Positions 49,396 through 60,763 of a stretch of DNA of 64,000 bases are shown piece by piece (the stretch's first letter is position 1; the number at the start of each line of letters is the position of its first letter). Source of the DNA: Pseudomonas weihenstephanensis (lineage in GTDB: Bacteria; Pseudomonadota; Gammaproteobacteria; Pseudomonadales; Pseudomonadaceae); NCBI RefSeq assembly GCF_001043055.1, contig NZ_JYLF01000004.1, positions 310,001 through 374,000 of the forward strand, read 5' to 3'. The notes below the pieces were generated by a model that ran no database searches, was not told the origin of the DNA, and worked only from the letters and a program-made list of their open reading frames with translations. A program made the position numbers and the translations under genes.

Positions 49396-51948
49396 TCAAG
49401 CGGCTGGCTGTAACGGTAACAGCGGCGCGTGGGCGTCGGCTGTGACCGACTCACGCCAGGCGTTGAGCCAGTCTTGATGACCTTCGCTCCACACCAGCGC
49501 GTGCAAACGTGCCAATGCCACCGGATCGCTCAGCAGCGCCATGCGCTCGTTGTTGTTTAGCCCCGCAGGGCCCACTTTCAAGGCATGTCGCACGCGCTCG
49601 GTACGCAGCCATTCAATCGGCTCGGCCTCACGGTGACGCGAAGTCGCCAAAGCACACGCCAAAGCGTTCTGCTGTGGATCAACCACCGAACGGATGAAGC
49701 CGTCGTGCAGCGCGTGGTAACGATTCTCGTGGGTGTATTCAGCCGTAGCCGACAACTCACGGGGCGGCGCGTATTCCTCAGGAATCAGGAACAAGCTGGC
49801 GTCACGGGACTTGAGGCCCAACTTCACACGGCTGGAAATCACGGACACCGGGATCGACAGCATGAGCGAACCGACAATCGGCACCAACCACCACAGAAAG
49901 CTTGGGTTCAACCACAGCACCAACGCAGCCCAGGCCGCACCCAACAGGGTTTGCGGGCCATGACGGCGCACGGCTTCGCTCCACGGCGTGGAATCATCGT
50001 CACGTTGTGGCGAGTTCCAGGTCGCCGCCCAGCCCAGGAAAGCAGCCAGTACAAAGCGGGTGTGGAAGATCATGCGCACCGGCGCCAGCAGCATGGAGAA
50101 CAGCATCTCCAGCAGCATCGACAACGTGACCTTGAACTTGCCACCGAACTGTTTCGCGCCTTTGGCCCAGATCAAAATGATGCTCAGCAGTTTAGGCAGA
50201 AACAGCAACACGATGGTGGTCGAGAACAACGCTACGGCTTTTTCCGGGTGCCATTGAGGCCACAGCGGATACAGCTGACGCGGCTCCATGAAGTACTGCG
50301 GCTCCATCAGCGTGTTGACTGCCAGCAACGCCGTCGACAGCAGCAAGAAGAAGAACCACAACGGCGCCGACAGGTACGACATCACGCCTGTGAGGAACAC
50401 GGCCCGGTGAACCGGGTGCATGCCTTTGACCAAAAACAGGCGGAAGTTCATCAAGTTGCCGTGGCACCAGCGACGGTCACGCTTGAGTTCGTCCAGCAAG
50501 TTAGGCGGCAGTTCTTCATAGCTGCCCGGCAAGTCATAGGCAATCCACACCCCCCAACCGGCACGGCGCATCAATGCCGCTTCAACGAAGTCATGGGACA
50601 GAATCGCGCCCGCAAACGCCCCTTTACCCGGCAATGGCGCGAGGGCGCAGTGCTCGATAAAAGGCTTCATGCGGATGATGGCGTTGTGACCCCAGTAGTG
50701 GGATTCACCCAATTGCCAGAAGTGCAGACCCGCGGTAAACAACGGGCCGTATACCCGCGTAGCAAACTGCTGCATACGCGCATACAGCGTGTCCATGCCC
50801 GAAGCGCGTGGCGCGGTCTGGATGATGCCCGCGTCTGGCGTGGCTTCCATCAAGCGCACCAGGCTGGTCAAGCATTCGCCGCTCATCACGCTGTCTGCGT
50901 CGAGCACCACCATGTACTTGTAATCACCGCCCCAGCGACGGCAGAAGTCGTCGAGGTTGCCGCTTTTGCGTTTCACACGACGGCGACGACGGCGATAGAA
51001 AATCCGCCCGAAGCCTTCGGTCTCGCGGCACACGTCCAGCCACGCCTGCTGTTCAGCCACGCAGATGTCCGGGTCGTTACTGTCGCTGAGGACGAAAAAG
51101 TCAAAACGGTCGAGGTCACCGGTCGCTGCCACCGATTCATAAGTCGCACGCAAGCCTGCAAATACGCGGGTTACGTCTTCATTACAGATCGGCATCACCA
51201 ACGCGGTACGGGCGTCTTGGGGGATCGGCTCATTACCCGCGCTGGCGCCTGAAATGCGGTATTTGTCGTGACCGGTCAACAATTCCAGAAAGCCCATCAA
51301 GGCCGTCCAGAAACCCGCCGACACCCAGCAAAACAGAATCCCGAACAGAATCAGGATGCTGGTTTGCAGCGCATAAGGCAGCACTTGTTGCGCCGTTTGC
51401 AGCAACGGCTGATGAACCACTTCATCAAGATCAACGAACGACCAGCCCTGGTACGGCATGATGCCCTTCATGTACCAGCCCGCGACGATGGTTTGGCCCA
51501 GCATCAAAACCAACAGAATGTAACGACGAATCGAACCCACGGTGCGCCAGCGCGCCTTGGGCAGAACGCGTTCATCTTTAGGCGGAGCCGGCGGGTTGCT
51601 GCGCCCGGTCAGGCGCCGCCAGCCGCGTACCAGAATGTTGGTACGCCACGGTTCAGGCACCACCTTGGTGCGGCGAATCGGCGGCGTGGCCTTGAGCATG
51701 ACCCGGCCACTGGCGTCGACGGCCAGCATTTCTGCGTCCTCCAACGCTTCGGCCGAGCCGAGTGTCAGCCGTGTGCCCACCGACGCCTGAGCGGCCTCGG
51801 CGGTGTTCACGTCGGCGCGGGCCGAAAGGCGCTCGTGCAGCTGCTCAAACGAGGTGCAGCTCGCCAGTTCGGCGCGCTGCTCGTCGCTCAGCGGCAGATG
51901 CGCCAGATACTCGCTGAGCGAGACTGGCTGTGCGTGAGCATTACTCAT
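49396..51948 (-). CDS. opgH: Glucans biosynthesis glucosyltransferase OpgH
   Basis: This 850-residue inner-membrane glycosyltransferase (GT2) polymerises the beta-glucan backbone of osmoregulated periplasmic glucans. A cytoplasmic N-terminus is followed by membrane segments ([17 protein letters not shown]), the catalytic domain with [11 protein letters not shown] and the QxxRW-like [10 protein letters not shown], then further membrane segments. It overlaps the end of opgG by 8 bp. Some plus-strand reading frames opposite it are shadows. Confidence 0.96.
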   Translation of the reverse strand: MSNAHAQPVSLSEYLAHLPLSDEQRAELASCTSFEQLHERLSARADVNTAEAAQASVGTRLTLGSAEALEDAEMLAVDASGRVMLKATPPIRRTKVVPEPWRTNILVRGWRRLTGRSNPPAPPKDERVLPKARWRTVGSIRRYILLVLMLGQTIVAGWYMKGIMPYQGWSFVDLDEVVHQPLLQTAQQVLPYALQTSILILFGILFCWVSAGFWTALMGFLELLTGHDKYRISGASAGNEPIPQDARTALVMPICNEDVTRVFAGLRATYESVAATGDLDRFDFFVLSDSNDPDICVAEQQAWLDVCRETEGFGRIFYRRRRRRVKRKSGNLDDFCRRWGGDYKYMVVLDADSVMSGECLTSLVRLMEATPDAGIIQTAPRASGMDTLYARMQQFATRVYGPLFTAGLHFWQLGESHYWGHNAIIRMKPFIEHCALAPLPGKGAFAGAILSHDFVEAALMRRAGWGVWIAYDLPGSYEELPPNLLDELKRDRRWCHGNLMNFRLFLVKGMHPVHRAVFLTGVMSYLSAPLWFFFLLLSTALLAVNTLMEPQYFMEPRQLYPLWPQWHPEKAVALFSTTIVLLFLPKLLSIILIWAKGAKQFGGKFKVTLSMLLEMLFSMLLAPVRMIFHTRFVLAAFLGWAATWNSPQRDDDSTPWSEAVRRHGPQTLLGAAWAALVLWLNPSFLWWLVPIVGSLMLSIPVSVISSRVKLGLKSRDASLFLIPEEYAPPRELSATAEYTHENRYHALHDGFIRSVVDPQQNALACALATSRHREAEPIEWLRTERVRHALKVGPAGLNNNERMALLSDPVALARLHALVWSEGHQDWLNAWRESVTADAHAPLLPLQPAA

Positions 51949-53665
51949 CGGCTGGCAACTGGTAGCTCCAGGTCTCGGTCAGGACTTTTTCAGTCTTGAC
52001 TGGCGCTGGGGTGGCTGGAGCCGCCTCGGCCGCAGGCGCTTTGACGTCCTTGGCTTTGTGCTGCTCTTTCTTTTCCTGCGCCTTGGCCGCTGCTTTTTCA
52101 GCCTTGGTCAACGGAGCAACAGGCGCCGGGTCTTCATCTTTGACCAGTGCTGCACGCAGCTCGGTCGACTTGCTTGGGTCTTTGACCTTCAAGCGCAGGG
52201 TCAAGCGCCAGCCCTTCGTTTCCGGGTTGTGGCGCAGGTTGTTTTCTACCAGCTCGGCGTTATCACCCACGCTGACCTGGCTGCGAATGTCAGCGTCTGC
52301 TGGCAACTTCTCAAGGGACGGGCCCTCGAAGTCGATCAGGTAAGCCACGCTGCCGTCCGGTTGACGGATCAGGTTGGATTGCTTGACGTCGCCGGTCGAA
52401 CGCAGTGTTTGCTGAGCCCAGGCGCTGTCTTTAGGGTGCAAAGCGGCTTCGTCCATCGTCCAGTGCAGGCGATACGCGAAGTCGAAAGGCTTGAGCGGCT
52501 CAGGCTGAGTGTCCGGGCTCCAGAAGGCAACGATGTTGTCGTTGGTTTCATCGGCGGTCGGAATCTCTACCAGATCAACCGTACCTTTGCCCCAGTCACC
52601 TTGTGGCTCGATCCACGCACTTGGGCGCTTGTGGTAGTTGTCATCGAGGTCTTCGTAGTGGCTGAAGTCACGGCCGCGTTGCAACAGGCCAAAGCCCAGC
52701 GGGTTTTCAACCGAGAAGTTGCTCACCGACAAATGCTTCGGATTGTTCAGCGGACGCCAAATCCACTCACCGTTACCCGCATGGATCGCCAGACCCGACG
52801 AATCGTGCAGTTCGCGACGGTAGTTGAGCACTTTGGACGGCTGATTGGCGCCGAACAGGTACATGCTGGTCAGCGGAGCGATGCCCAACTTGCCGACTTT
52901 GTCGCGCAGGAACATTTGCGCTTTGACGTCGACCACGGTGTCGACACCTGGGCGCAGCGTAAAGCGGTAAGCGCCCGTGGCACGCGGCGAATCCAGCAGC
53001 GCGAAAATAACCAGGTGCTTGTCCCCGGCTTTCGGACGCTCGATCCAAAACTCGGTGAAACGCGGGAATTCTTCGCCAGAAGGCAGGGCTGTATCGATGG
53101 CCAAACCACGCGCCGACAGACCGTACGCTTGATCCTTACCGACAACGCGGAAATAACTCGCGCCCAGCATAGTCATGACTTCGTCCTGCTTATCTGCTTT
53201 GTTCAGCGGATACAGCACGCGGAAACCCGCCCAACCGAGGTTTTCGGTGGCTTTAGGGTCAAATTTAACGTCGCCGAAATCGAAACGACTGGCGTCGTAC
53301 TTGATCTCTTCCACCTTGGTGGCTGTGACTTCGTTGATCTTCACGGGCGTGTCGAAGTGCATGCCCTGGTGATAGAACGACAGTTTGAAGGGGGTTTTGT
53401 CGTCAGCCCACTGCACTTTCTCGTTGCGGAAACGAATTTTTTGATAGTCCGCAAACTTCATGTCGCGAAATTCGTTAGGCAAATTGCTGCGCGGTGCTTG
53501 GTACTTATGCTCGGCGAGGGTTTTAGCCTCTGCCGCCACGTCATCCAGACTGAATGCCCACAGTTGACCCGCACCGAACAAGCAAAAGAGCGCAGAGCCC
53601 GTCACCAGTGCGTTGCGTAACCGCTTGGCAGACTTTTTTGGTGCATTAAATGGACTAACAATCAC
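51941..53665 (-). CDS. opgG: Glucans biosynthesis protein OpgG
   Basis: This 574-residue periplasmic protein has a signal peptide ([18 protein letters not shown]) and begins maturely near [11 protein letters not shown]. OpgG adds or organises glucan branches. The GTG at 53665 ([11 protein letters not shown], with GAGG upstream) is preferred to a TTG at 53671. Its C-terminus carries a Lys/Ala/Pro-rich extension ([18 protein letters not shown]) before a final [10 protein letters not shown] strand, an insertion seen in pseudomonads. It is the first gene of the opgGH operon. Confidence 0.95.
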   Translation of the reverse strand: MIVSPFNAPKKSAKRLRNALVTGSALFCLFGAGQLWAFSLDDVAAEAKTLAEHKYQAPRSNLPNEFRDMKFADYQKIRFRNEKVQWADDKTPFKLSFYHQGMHFDTPVKINEVTATKVEEIKYDASRFDFGDVKFDPKATENLGWAGFRVLYPLNKADKQDEVMTMLGASYFRVVGKDQAYGLSARGLAIDTALPSGEEFPRFTEFWIERPKAGDKHLVIFALLDSPRATGAYRFTLRPGVDTVVDVKAQMFLRDKVGKLGIAPLTSMYLFGANQPSKVLNYRRELHDSSGLAIHAGNGEWIWRPLNNPKHLSVSNFSVENPLGFGLLQRGRDFSHYEDLDDNYHKRPSAWIEPQGDWGKGTVDLVEIPTADETNDNIVAFWSPDTQPEPLKPFDFAYRLHWTMDEAALHPKDSAWAQQTLRSTGDVKQSNLIRQPDGSVAYLIDFEGPSLEKLPADADIRSQVSVGDNAELVENNLRHNPETKGWRLTLRLKVKDPSKSTELRAALVKDEDPAPVAPLTKAEKAAAKAQEKKEQHKAKDVKAPAAEAAPATPAPVKTEKVLTETWSYQLPADE

Positions 53666-53671
53666 GAGCAA

Positions 53672-53895
53672 ACCTCGCCGAATACAGATGATGAAACCAA
53701 CCGCCAGCGCTTAAATGCCGGGTTGGCGAGCACTGTTCCGACCGTCAAAGGAATGAATGATTCCCCAGGCGCGTCGGATTAGTCTCTGTGTAGCGCGGGA
53801 TTATCTAGTAGCCCGCGTGACAACGCATCTACTGTCAGCAAGTATTTATGCTTAAAACCCCCTGTTTTCTGACGAAAACACCGATTTTCGGGGTT
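53672..53895. other. 224-bp intergenic region before opgG
   Basis: No gene seen. It should contain the opgGH promoter, but I could not identify confident -35/-10 boxes. Its dtd-proximal end holds the nested hairpin 53854-53897. Confidence 0.5.
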
Positions 53896-53897
53896 TT
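53854..53897 (-). terminator. Nested hairpin terminator after dtd
   Basis: AAAACCCC (53854-53861) pairs with GGGGTTTT (53890-53897) and encloses a second stem TGTTTTC-TGAC-GAAAACA (53863-53880). The outer arm overlaps the dtd stop codon. Confidence 0.65.
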
Positions 53898-54333
53898 AGG
53901 TTTGTAACAAAAATGTAACGGGGCCATCGTTGACCAAATGCACCTGCATATCGGCACCAAATCGCCCTGACGCGACCTGTGGATGCAGCCGATTGGCCTC
54001 TTTCAACAGGTGGTTGAACAAAGCGTGGGCGACCTCGGGCGGGGCGGCGGTGGAGAAGCTTGGGCGCAGGCCACTTTTGGTGTCGGCGGCCAGGGTGAAC
54101 TGCGATACCAACAGCAAACCGCCGTCAATGTCGGCCAGCGAGAGGTTCATTTTGCCTTCCGGATCGCTGAACACACGGTAGTTGAGCAGTTTATGCAGCA
54201 ACTTCGCGGCGCTGGCTTCGGTGTCACCGGGTTCGACGGCCACCAGCACCATCAAACCCTGATCGATTGAACCGACGATCTCCCCCGCCACCTCAACCCG
54301 CGCACGGCTCACCCGTTGTAAAAGCCCCTTCAT
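53896..54333 (-). CDS. dtd: D-aminoacyl-tRNA deacylase
   Basis: This 145-residue protein starts [15 protein letters not shown] and has the active-site [12 protein letters not shown] and [11 protein letters not shown] motif, where the Gly-Pro cis-loop rejects L-substrates. It removes D-amino acids from tRNA. Its ATG overlaps the pip stop by 4 bp. Confidence 0.96.
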   Translation of the reverse strand: MKGLLQRVSRARVEVAGEIVGSIDQGLMVLVAVEPGDTEASAAKLLHKLLNYRVFSDPEGKMNLSLADIDGGLLLVSQFTLAADTKSGLRPSFSTAAPPEVAHALFNHLLKEANRLHPQVASGRFGADMQVHLVNDGPVTFLLQT

Positions 54334-55301
54334 GCTTCATCCGGTTGCAGATTGAGCAGGCGCCGGGCCATTTGCTCGGTGGCGCGCACCAGGGCGTCGG
54401 TGATACCGGGTTCGGAAGCCACATGCCCGGCCTCGCGAATGATTTGCAGCTCACTGCCAGGCCATGCCTGATGAAGCGCCCAGGCGTTATCCAGCGGGCA
54501 AATCATGTCGTAGCGACCATGCACGATCACCGCTGGCAGGTGAGCGATCTTGTGCATGTCACGCAGCAACTGGTCAGGCTCCAGGAAAGCGTTGTTCATA
54601 AAGTAGTGGCATTCGATCCGGGCAATCGACAATGCCCGGTGCGGGTCACAGAAACGCTCGACCACCTGCGGGTTGGGCCGCAGGGTGGCGGCACGCCCTT
54701 CCCAGGTCGACCACGCTTTGGCCACGTGCATTTGCGCAATCTGGTCATTGCCCGTCAGGCGTTTGTAAAAGGCACCCATCAGGTCGTGGCGTTCTTCGGG
54801 TGGAATCGGCGCTACGTAGTCCTGCCAATAATCCGGGAAGATCCGGCTGGCACCCGCCTGATAGAACCATTCGATTTCTTGCGGGCGAGCTAGAAATATC
54901 CCACGCAAAATTAGGCCAAGCACCTGCGCTGGATGACTTTGTGCGTACGCCAATGACAGGGTCGAGCCCCACGAACCGCCAAACAACAGCCACTTGTCGA
55001 TGCCCAGATACCGACGAATCCGCTCCATGTCAGCGACCAGATCCCATGTGGTGTTGCTTTCCAGACTGGCGTGCGGGGTCGAGCGCCCGCAGCCGCGCTG
55101 ATCAAACGTGATGATGCGATACAGCCCCGGATCGAAATAGCACCGGCTGTTGGCATCGCAGCCTGACCCCGGCCCACCGTGTACGAACACCACGGGCAGG
55201 CCGTCGGGCGAACCGCTTTCGTCAACATAAAGAACATGCGGCCCATCAACCGCCAGCTCATGCCGGGCGTAGGGTTTGATCTGCGGGAACAAGGTCTGCA
55301 T
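54330..55301 (-). CDS. pip: Proline iminopeptidase
   Basis: This 323-residue alpha/beta hydrolase cleaves N-terminal proline from peptides. Oxyanion motif HGGPGSGC near residue 45, nucleophile in GGSWGSTLS, catalytic His in REAGHVAS and the Asp upstream in HGRYDMICP are all present. The ATG at 55301 ([11 protein letters not shown]) is chosen with GGAG upstream. It is coupled to dtd. Confidence 0.95.
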   Translation of the reverse strand: MQTLFPQIKPYARHELAVDGPHVLYVDESGSPDGLPVVFVHGGPGSGCDANSRCYFDPGLYRIITFDQRGCGRSTPHASLESNTTWDLVADMERIRRYLGIDKWLLFGGSWGSTLSLAYAQSHPAQVLGLILRGIFLARPQEIEWFYQAGASRIFPDYWQDYVAPIPPEERHDLMGAFYKRLTGNDQIAQMHVAKAWSTWEGRAATLRPNPQVVERFCDPHRALSIARIECHYFMNNAFLEPDQLLRDMHKIAHLPAVIVHGRYDMICPLDNAWALHQAWPGSELQIIREAGHVASEPGITDALVRATEQMARRLLNLQPDEA

Positions 55302-55428
55302 GACGCACTCCATCGGGGGTTGAGGTCATCCCTGCGGGGACTTCAAAAATGTTGCCGTCTGGCATCATAAACCCGATTAGCGGGAATGAGCAGGTGCTTA
55401 TAACGGTGAATGCGGGGTGTGCCTTATA

Positions 55429-55589
55429 CCCTCACCCCAACCCTCTCCCAAAGGGAGAGGGGGCTAGATTGAGGTGTGATTGAGATCGCACGCATTCAGT
55501 AACCTCTCCCTGAGCAAGCTGATGGGCAATGCGTTTGAGAATGCACACATTCAGTCCCCTCTCCCTCTGGGAGAGGGTTAGGGTGAGGG
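55429..55589. repeat. Three-hairpin mosaic repeat (copy 2), 3' of hutG
   Basis: Outer arms 55429-55449 and 55569-55589 match the copy at 6931-7113 and are 20/21 inverted copies of each other. Two perfect 9-bp hairpins (55441-55461, 55557-55577) flank a degenerate third. The spacers (CGCACGCATTCAGT and TGCACACATTCAGT) are similar to each other but differ from those of copy 1. The element ends 10 bases from the hutG stop. Confidence 0.85.
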
Positions 55590-55599
55590 GCTTTTGATT

Positions 55600-56406
55600 T
55601 CAGGCCTTTGCGTAATGCCCCTCTCCCCACCCAATAATCCGCGCCAGCAATTGTTTGAGCACAATCTGCGTCGGCCCGGCCAGGTCTTGGCGGTAATTGA
55701 ACGGCTCAACCTCTTCCATATAAGTGCTCTGCGCCAACTCCAGTTGCACCGCATGGATATGCTCCGCCGGGCTGCCGTAATGGCGGGTGATATGGCCACC
55801 CTTGAAACGTCCGTTCAGCACATGGCGGTACTGCGGATGCTGTGCGCAGATCGTTTCCAGATCACAGGCCAATTGCGGGTCGCAGCTAGCGCCGTTGAAC
55901 GTACCAAGGTTGAAGTCCGGCAGCTTGCCGTCAAACAAATGTGGGATGTGCGAACGAATCGAGTGCGCATCAAACAGCAATGCATAACCAAACTCAGCCT
56001 TTAACCGGGCCAGCTCCTGCTGCAAGGTCTGGTGATAAGGCTTCCAGATCTGTTCAAGGTAAGTCGCCCGCTCAGCCTTCGACGGCGCAAGCCCTTCGCG
56101 AAACAGCGGCACACCGTCAAACAACACGTCCGGGAACAGCCCCGTGGTCGCGCCCACGTACATCGGTGCATCGTTCTCTGGGCGGTTGAGGTCAATCACG
56201 AATCGCGAATACTCCCCCGCCAACGTACTGGCCCCCAGTTCAGCGGCAAATTCGTAAAGACGCGGAATGTGCCAGTCGGTGTCCGGCAGGCTTTGTGCCT
56301 CGGGGATCAAGCCGTCCTTGACCGCAGGGGTCAGGCGCAAACCCGCGTGGGGCATGCTGATGAGCAAGGGCACGCGGCCTTGTTTGAATGTCAGAACCTT
56401 GTCCAC
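55600..56406 (-). CDS. hutG: N-formylglutamate deformylase
   Basis: This 268-residue hydrolase releases formate and glutamate, the last step of the deiminase branch of histidine degradation. MPHAGLRL near residue 18, the conserved WHIPRLYEFA and RFVIDLNRP and DAHSIRSHIP are family signatures. The start is a GTG at 56406 with GGAG upstream. It ends the hut operon; the mosaic repeat lies just behind. Confidence 0.95.
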   Translation of the reverse strand: MDKVLTFKQGRVPLLISMPHAGLRLTPAVKDGLIPEAQSLPDTDWHIPRLYEFAAELGASTLAGEYSRFVIDLNRPENDAPMYVGATTGLFPDVLFDGVPLFREGLAPSKAERATYLEQIWKPYHQTLQQELARLKAEFGYALLFDAHSIRSHIPHLFDGKLPDFNLGTFNGASCDPQLACDLETICAQHPQYRHVLNGRFKGGHITRHYGSPAEHIHAVQLELAQSTYMEEVEPFNYRQDLAGPTQIVLKQLLARIIGWGEGHYAKA

Positions 56407-56417
56407 ACACGTTTCTC

Positions 56418-57623
56418 CTAAAGCACTACGTCTACGCCATTGCGCACGACGCGTTTGTCCAGATCGCCGCCCAGCCAGTAAGCCAGATCCGCCGGGCGAT
56501 CAATGTTCCAGGCCACGAAGTCCGCCACTTTTCCCGGTTCCAGCGAACCGTGGGTGTCGCCCATGCCCAGCGCAGTCGCCGCATGCAAGGTGACGCCCGC
56601 CAGCGCTTCTTCGGGGGTCATGCGAAACAACGTACACGCCATGTTCAGCATCAAGCGCAACGACAACCCAGGCGAGGTGCCCGGATTGAGGTCGCTGGCG
56701 ATGGCAATTTTGACCCCGTGCTTGCGCAAGGCGTCCATCGGCGGCAATTGGGTTTCGCGCAAAAAATAAAACGCACCGGGCAGTAACACCGCGACCGTGC
56801 CAGACGCGGCCATGGCGATAGCGTCTTCCTCGGTCATGAACTCCAGATGATCCGCCGACAGCGCCTGATAACGCGCCGCCAGGCTGGAGCCATGCAGCGA
56901 TGACAACTGCTCGGCATGCAGCTTGACCGGCAGCCCTAGCGTTTGCGCCACCTTGAACACACGCTCCACCTGCGCCGCAGAAAACGCCAGGTACTCGCAA
57001 AACGCATCCACTGCGTCCACCAACCCTTCGGCCGCCAAGGTGGGCAGCATCTCGTTGCAAATGAGGTCGATGTAGTCGTCTGGGCGATCTTTGAATTCCG
57101 GCGGCAAAGCATGCGCGGCCAGGCACGTACTGCGCACCGTAACGGGCAACTCTTCGCCCAGGCGGCGAATCACGCGCAAGATTTTGCGCTCGCTTTCGAG
57201 GCTCAAGCCGTAGCCGGATTTGATTTCAACGCTGGTGACGCCATCACGCAGTAAACAGGTCAAACGCTCACGCGCACTGGTGAACAATTCTTCTTCGCTG
57301 GCTGCGCGAGTCGCACGTACGGTGCTGGCAATTCCGCCCCCGGCCGCTGCAATGTCGGCATAGCTCACACCTTGCAGGCGCTGCTCGAATTCGCCACTGC
57401 GGTTGCCGCCAAACACCGTGTGCGTATGGCAGTCGATCAACCCCGGCGTCACCCACGCCCCTTCCAGACCGTGAGTCTGGCTGTACTCGCCTTGAGGCAA
57501 GTGCAGCCGCGGGCCAATCCACTCAATGAAGCCTTCATAGGTCACGATGGCCGCGTCTTCGATGATCGAATACGTACCCTCGGTCATGGTTGCGACATTG
57601 CAGTGTTGCCAAAGCGTTTTCAT
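56418..57623 (-). CDS. hutI: Imidazolonepropionase
   Basis: This 401-residue amidohydrolase opens imidazolone propionate to formiminoglutamate. The metal-binding site is [12 protein letters not shown] near residue 70, followed by [17 protein letters not shown] and [11 protein letters not shown]. It sits 11 bases upstream of hutG and 28 bases downstream of hutT. Confidence 0.97.
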   Translation of the reverse strand: MKTLWQHCNVATMTEGTYSIIEDAAIVTYEGFIEWIGPRLHLPQGEYSQTHGLEGAWVTPGLIDCHTHTVFGGNRSGEFEQRLQGVSYADIAAAGGGIASTVRATRAASEEELFTSARERLTCLLRDGVTSVEIKSGYGLSLESERKILRVIRRLGEELPVTVRSTCLAAHALPPEFKDRPDDYIDLICNEMLPTLAAEGLVDAVDAFCEYLAFSAAQVERVFKVAQTLGLPVKLHAEQLSSLHGSSLAARYQALSADHLEFMTEEDAIAMAASGTVAVLLPGAFYFLRETQLPPMDALRKHGVKIAIASDLNPGTSPGLSLRLMLNMACTLFRMTPEEALAGVTLHAATALGMGDTHGSLEPGKVADFVAWNIDRPADLAYWLGGDLDKRVVRNGVDVVL

Positions 57624-57651
57624 TCACTTACTCCGCCGTTAAACGTTGGGA

Positions 57652-59055
57652 TCAGGACAATTCAACCTGCGGTTTGACCGCCAGTTTGGCCACCGGCTTT
57701 ACCCACAACCGGTAAGCCACAACCAAGCATGCAATCCAGACTACGCCGACAATCAAGGCCGCACGGGTGTCAGGGAAATAACCCAGCACGCCAAAGATAA
57801 ACACCATGAAGACTGTGGCTGCAATCGGAGCATACGGCCAGAACGGCACCGGAAACTTGAGCTGCGCCACTTCTTCAGCGCTCATCGAACGGCGCATGGC
57901 CATTTGCGTGACCAGAATCATCAACCATACCCAGACGGTCGCAAAAGTCGCAATCGAGGCGATGATCAGGAAGATGTCTTGCGGGATCAGGTAATTGAGC
58001 ACCACGCCTGCCAGCAGCGTCACGCCCATGACCAACACCGTCATCCAGGGCACACCGTGGCGTGAGATCTGCGCGAAGCCTTTAGGCGCCTGCCCTTGTT
58101 GAGCCAGGCCAAACATCATGCGACCCGCGCCGAAGATATCGCTGTTGATGGCAGACACTGCGGCTGAAATCACCACGATGTTGAGGATCGTCGCCGCCGA
58201 GCTGATGCCCAGGCTGTCAAAAATCTGCACAAACGGGCTGCCTTGCGTGCCGATCTGCGTCCACGGGTAAATGGCCATCAGTACAAACAGGGTCAACACG
58301 TAGAACAGCAAAATACGCAATGGCACTGCGTTGATGGCTTTCGGGATCACGCGTTGTGGGTCTTTGGCTTCACCGGCTGTAATACCAATGATCTCGATGC
58401 CGCCAAAAGCAAACATCACCACGGCAAACGAAGCGATCAAACCGCCGACGCCGTTGGGCATGAACCCGCCAAAGGACCACAGGTTGCTGATCCCGGTGGC
58501 GGATGCGTGCGAACTGCCCGCGCTGCCGATCCCAAACAGCATGATGCCGAAACCGGCCAAAATCATCGCCACGATGGCCGCGACCTTGAGCAGCGACAAC
58601 CAGAACTCCATTTCACCAAAGACTTTGACGCTGCACAGGTTCAGGCCGCCAATCAGCAGCACAATGCCCAGTACCCAAATCCAGCGCGCGACGTCAGGGA
58701 ACCAGAACCCCATGTAAATACCGAACGCGGTGATATCGGCCAAACACACGATGATCATCTCGAAGGCGTAGGTCCACCCGAGGATGAAACCCGACATCGG
58801 CCCTAGATAAGTGCTGGCGTAATGCCCAAACGACCCGGAAACCGGATCACGCACGGCCATTTCGCCCAGTGCGCGCATCACCATGAACACTGCCGCGCCA
58901 CCGATCAGGTACGCCAGCAATACCGCAGGCCCGGCCATTTGGATGGCCGCGGCAGAACCGTAGAACAGTCCCGTCCCAATCGCTGAACCCAGCGCCATGA
59001 AACGGATGTGGCGAGCCGATAGCCCGCGCTTCAAACCTTGAGCTTGCTTGTGCAT
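57652..59055 (-). CDS. hutT: Histidine permease, APC superfamily
   Basis: This 467-residue protein has about 12 membrane helices and the amino-acid permease opening [20 protein letters not shown] with the GSAIGTGLF substrate loop. It is embedded between hutH and hutI, so histidine uptake is the likely role (HutT-type). A proline-specific carrier is a less likely alternative from sequence alone. P. fluorescens SBW25 has more than one permease in hut; only one is here. Confidence 0.88.
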   Translation of the reverse strand: MHKQAQGLKRGLSARHIRFMALGSAIGTGLFYGSAAAIQMAGPAVLLAYLIGGAAVFMVMRALGEMAVRDPVSGSFGHYASTYLGPMSGFILGWTYAFEMIIVCLADITAFGIYMGFWFPDVARWIWVLGIVLLIGGLNLCSVKVFGEMEFWLSLLKVAAIVAMILAGFGIMLFGIGSAGSSHASATGISNLWSFGGFMPNGVGGLIASFAVVMFAFGGIEIIGITAGEAKDPQRVIPKAINAVPLRILLFYVLTLFVLMAIYPWTQIGTQGSPFVQIFDSLGISSAATILNIVVISAAVSAINSDIFGAGRMMFGLAQQGQAPKGFAQISRHGVPWMTVLVMGVTLLAGVVLNYLIPQDIFLIIASIATFATVWVWLMILVTQMAMRRSMSAEEVAQLKFPVPFWPYAPIAATVFMVFIFGVLGYFPDTRAALIVGVVWIACLVVAYRLWVKPVAKLAVKPQVELS

Positions 59056-59097
59056 TTCGCGCGTCCTTAATTATTTTTGTCGGCGAACACAGCCGCA

Positions 59098-59117
59098 CAG
59101 AGGGCCAAAGCCCTCTG
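59098..59117. repeat. Hairpin between hutH and hutT
   Basis: CAGAGGGC and GCCCTCTG form an 8-bp perfect stem with loop CAAA in the 73-bp hutH-hutT gap. There is no T-tract, so it is more likely a processing or stabilising hairpin than a terminator. Confidence 0.45.
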
Positions 59118-59128
59118 CGACGTTGTGA

Positions 59129-60661
59129 TTACAGGCTGGGCAGAATTTGCGCAGGCACCAGCGCATTCAGGCAGCGCGACGCCAGCAGCTGCATGGCCGC
59201 CTCAATGTCCGGGGCGAAGAAACGGTCCTTCTCATAGAACGCGACCTTGTCGCGCAACGTGGTGCGGGCGATTTCGAGCTTGGGTGAGGTTTTCAGGCCA
59301 TCGCGCAAATCCAGGCCCTGACACGCCGCCAGCCACTCGACCGCCAGTACGCCGCGCACGTTTTCAGCCATTTCCCACAGACGCTTGCCCGCAGCAGGTG
59401 CCATAGACACGTGGTCTTCTTGGTTCGCCGACGTAGGAATGCTATCCACACTGTGCGGATGCGACAACGCCTTGTTCTCGCTGGCCAGCGCTGCGGCAGT
59501 CACTTGGGCAATCATAAAGCCGGAGTTGACCCCGCCATTGCCCACCAAAAAGGGCGGCAATTGCGACATGTGTTTGTCCATCATCAGCGAAATACGGCGC
59601 TCGCTCAGCGAGCCGATCTCAGCAATGGCCAAGGCCATGTTATCGGCGGCCATTGCCACCGGCTCGGCGTGGAAGTTACCGCCTGAAATCACATCGCCCT
59701 GCTCGGCGAACACCAACGGGTTATCCGACACGGCGTTGGCTTCAATGCCCAACACTTCGGCGGCCTGACGGAACTGAGTCAGGCACGCGCCCATGACTTG
59801 CGGCTGGCAACGCAGGGAATACGGGTCTTGAACTTTGTCGCAGTGCTTGTGGGACAACGACACTTCACTGCTTTCACCCAGCAAGTCGCGGTAAATCGCG
59901 GCGGCGTCGATTTGCCCCCGCTGACCACGCGCCGCATGAATGCGCGGGTCAAACGGGGAGCGCGAACCCAGCACCGCTTCAACGGTCAAACCTCCGCACG
60001 CCATCGCGGCGGCAAACAGGTCTTCACCTTCAAATAACCCGCGCAGAGCAAATGCGGTGGACACCTGCGTGCCGTTGAGCAGCGCCAGACCTTCTTTCGC
60101 GGCCAAGGTCAGCGGCTCAAGACCGGCCTGTTTCAACGCAGTGCGTGCGTCCAGCCATTCACCTTTGTAGCGCGCCTTGCCTTCGCCCAGCAGCACCAGC
60201 GACATGTGCGCCAAGGGCGCCAAATCACCTGATGCGCCCACTGAACCTTTGAGCGGAATGTGCGGATAAACCTGGGCATTGATCAGCGCGATCAATGCAT
60301 TGATCACCACGCGACGAATACCGGAGAAACCACGGCTCAAGCTGTTGACCTTGAGCACCATGATCAGGCGCACCAGATCATCGCTGATCGGTTCGCCAAT
60401 GCCTGCCGCGTGAGACAACACCAGCGAACGCTGTAGGTTTTCGAGGTCCGCGCTGGCGATTTTGGTCGACGCCAGCAGACCGAAACCGGTGTTGATACCG
60501 TAGGTGGTGCGATTTTCAGCCAAAATTTGTTCAACACACGCCACGCTGGCGTCAATCTGCGCCGAGGCGCTTTCGTCCAGCGTGAGGGCCACAGGCTGCT
60601 GATAAATGTCACGCAGCTGGGCAAGGCTCAGTTGGCCGGGGATCAGGTTTAGCTCAAGCAC
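59129..60661 (-). CDS. hutH: Histidine ammonia-lyase
   Basis: This 510-residue enzyme converts histidine to urocanate and ammonia. The ASG triad in [14 protein letters not shown] near residue 140 cyclises to the MIO cofactor. NGTQVSTA and the C-terminal [10 protein letters not shown] segment are typical. The start is GTG at 60661 with GGAG upstream. It lies 102 bases after hutU. Only one hutH is present. Confidence 0.97.
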   Translation of the reverse strand: MLELNLIPGQLSLAQLRDIYQQPVALTLDESASAQIDASVACVEQILAENRTTYGINTGFGLLASTKIASADLENLQRSLVLSHAAGIGEPISDDLVRLIMVLKVNSLSRGFSGIRRVVINALIALINAQVYPHIPLKGSVGASGDLAPLAHMSLVLLGEGKARYKGEWLDARTALKQAGLEPLTLAAKEGLALLNGTQVSTAFALRGLFEGEDLFAAAMACGGLTVEAVLGSRSPFDPRIHAARGQRGQIDAAAIYRDLLGESSEVSLSHKHCDKVQDPYSLRCQPQVMGACLTQFRQAAEVLGIEANAVSDNPLVFAEQGDVISGGNFHAEPVAMAADNMALAIAEIGSLSERRISLMMDKHMSQLPPFLVGNGGVNSGFMIAQVTAAALASENKALSHPHSVDSIPTSANQEDHVSMAPAAGKRLWEMAENVRGVLAVEWLAACQGLDLRDGLKTSPKLEIARTTLRDKVAFYEKDRFFAPDIEAAMQLLASRCLNALVPAQILPSL

Positions 60662-60722
60662 GTTAATACTCCTTCACGTGTGTTGATAAATAGTAGAAGC
60701 CGTTTGAAACGATCTTGTTTTA

Positions 60723-60751
60723 GGTAGGCGCGAGCCGTGCTCACGCCTACC
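60723..60751. repeat. REP-like hairpin between hutU and hutH
   Basis: GGTAGGCGCGAGC and GCTCACGCCTACC pair with one mismatch in 13 around a CGT loop, 13 bases after the hutU stop. It resembles REP hairpins and may modulate hutU relative to hutH. Confidence 0.6.
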
Positions 60752-60763
60752 GAGTGTCGTGGT

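Noticed and set aside
49585..51252. 555-residue plus-strand frame opposite opgH
   Set aside because: Antisense shadow; Arg/Gln/His-rich and without motifs.
52058..53620. 520-residue plus-strand frame opposite opgG
   Set aside because: Antisense shadow of a clear gene.
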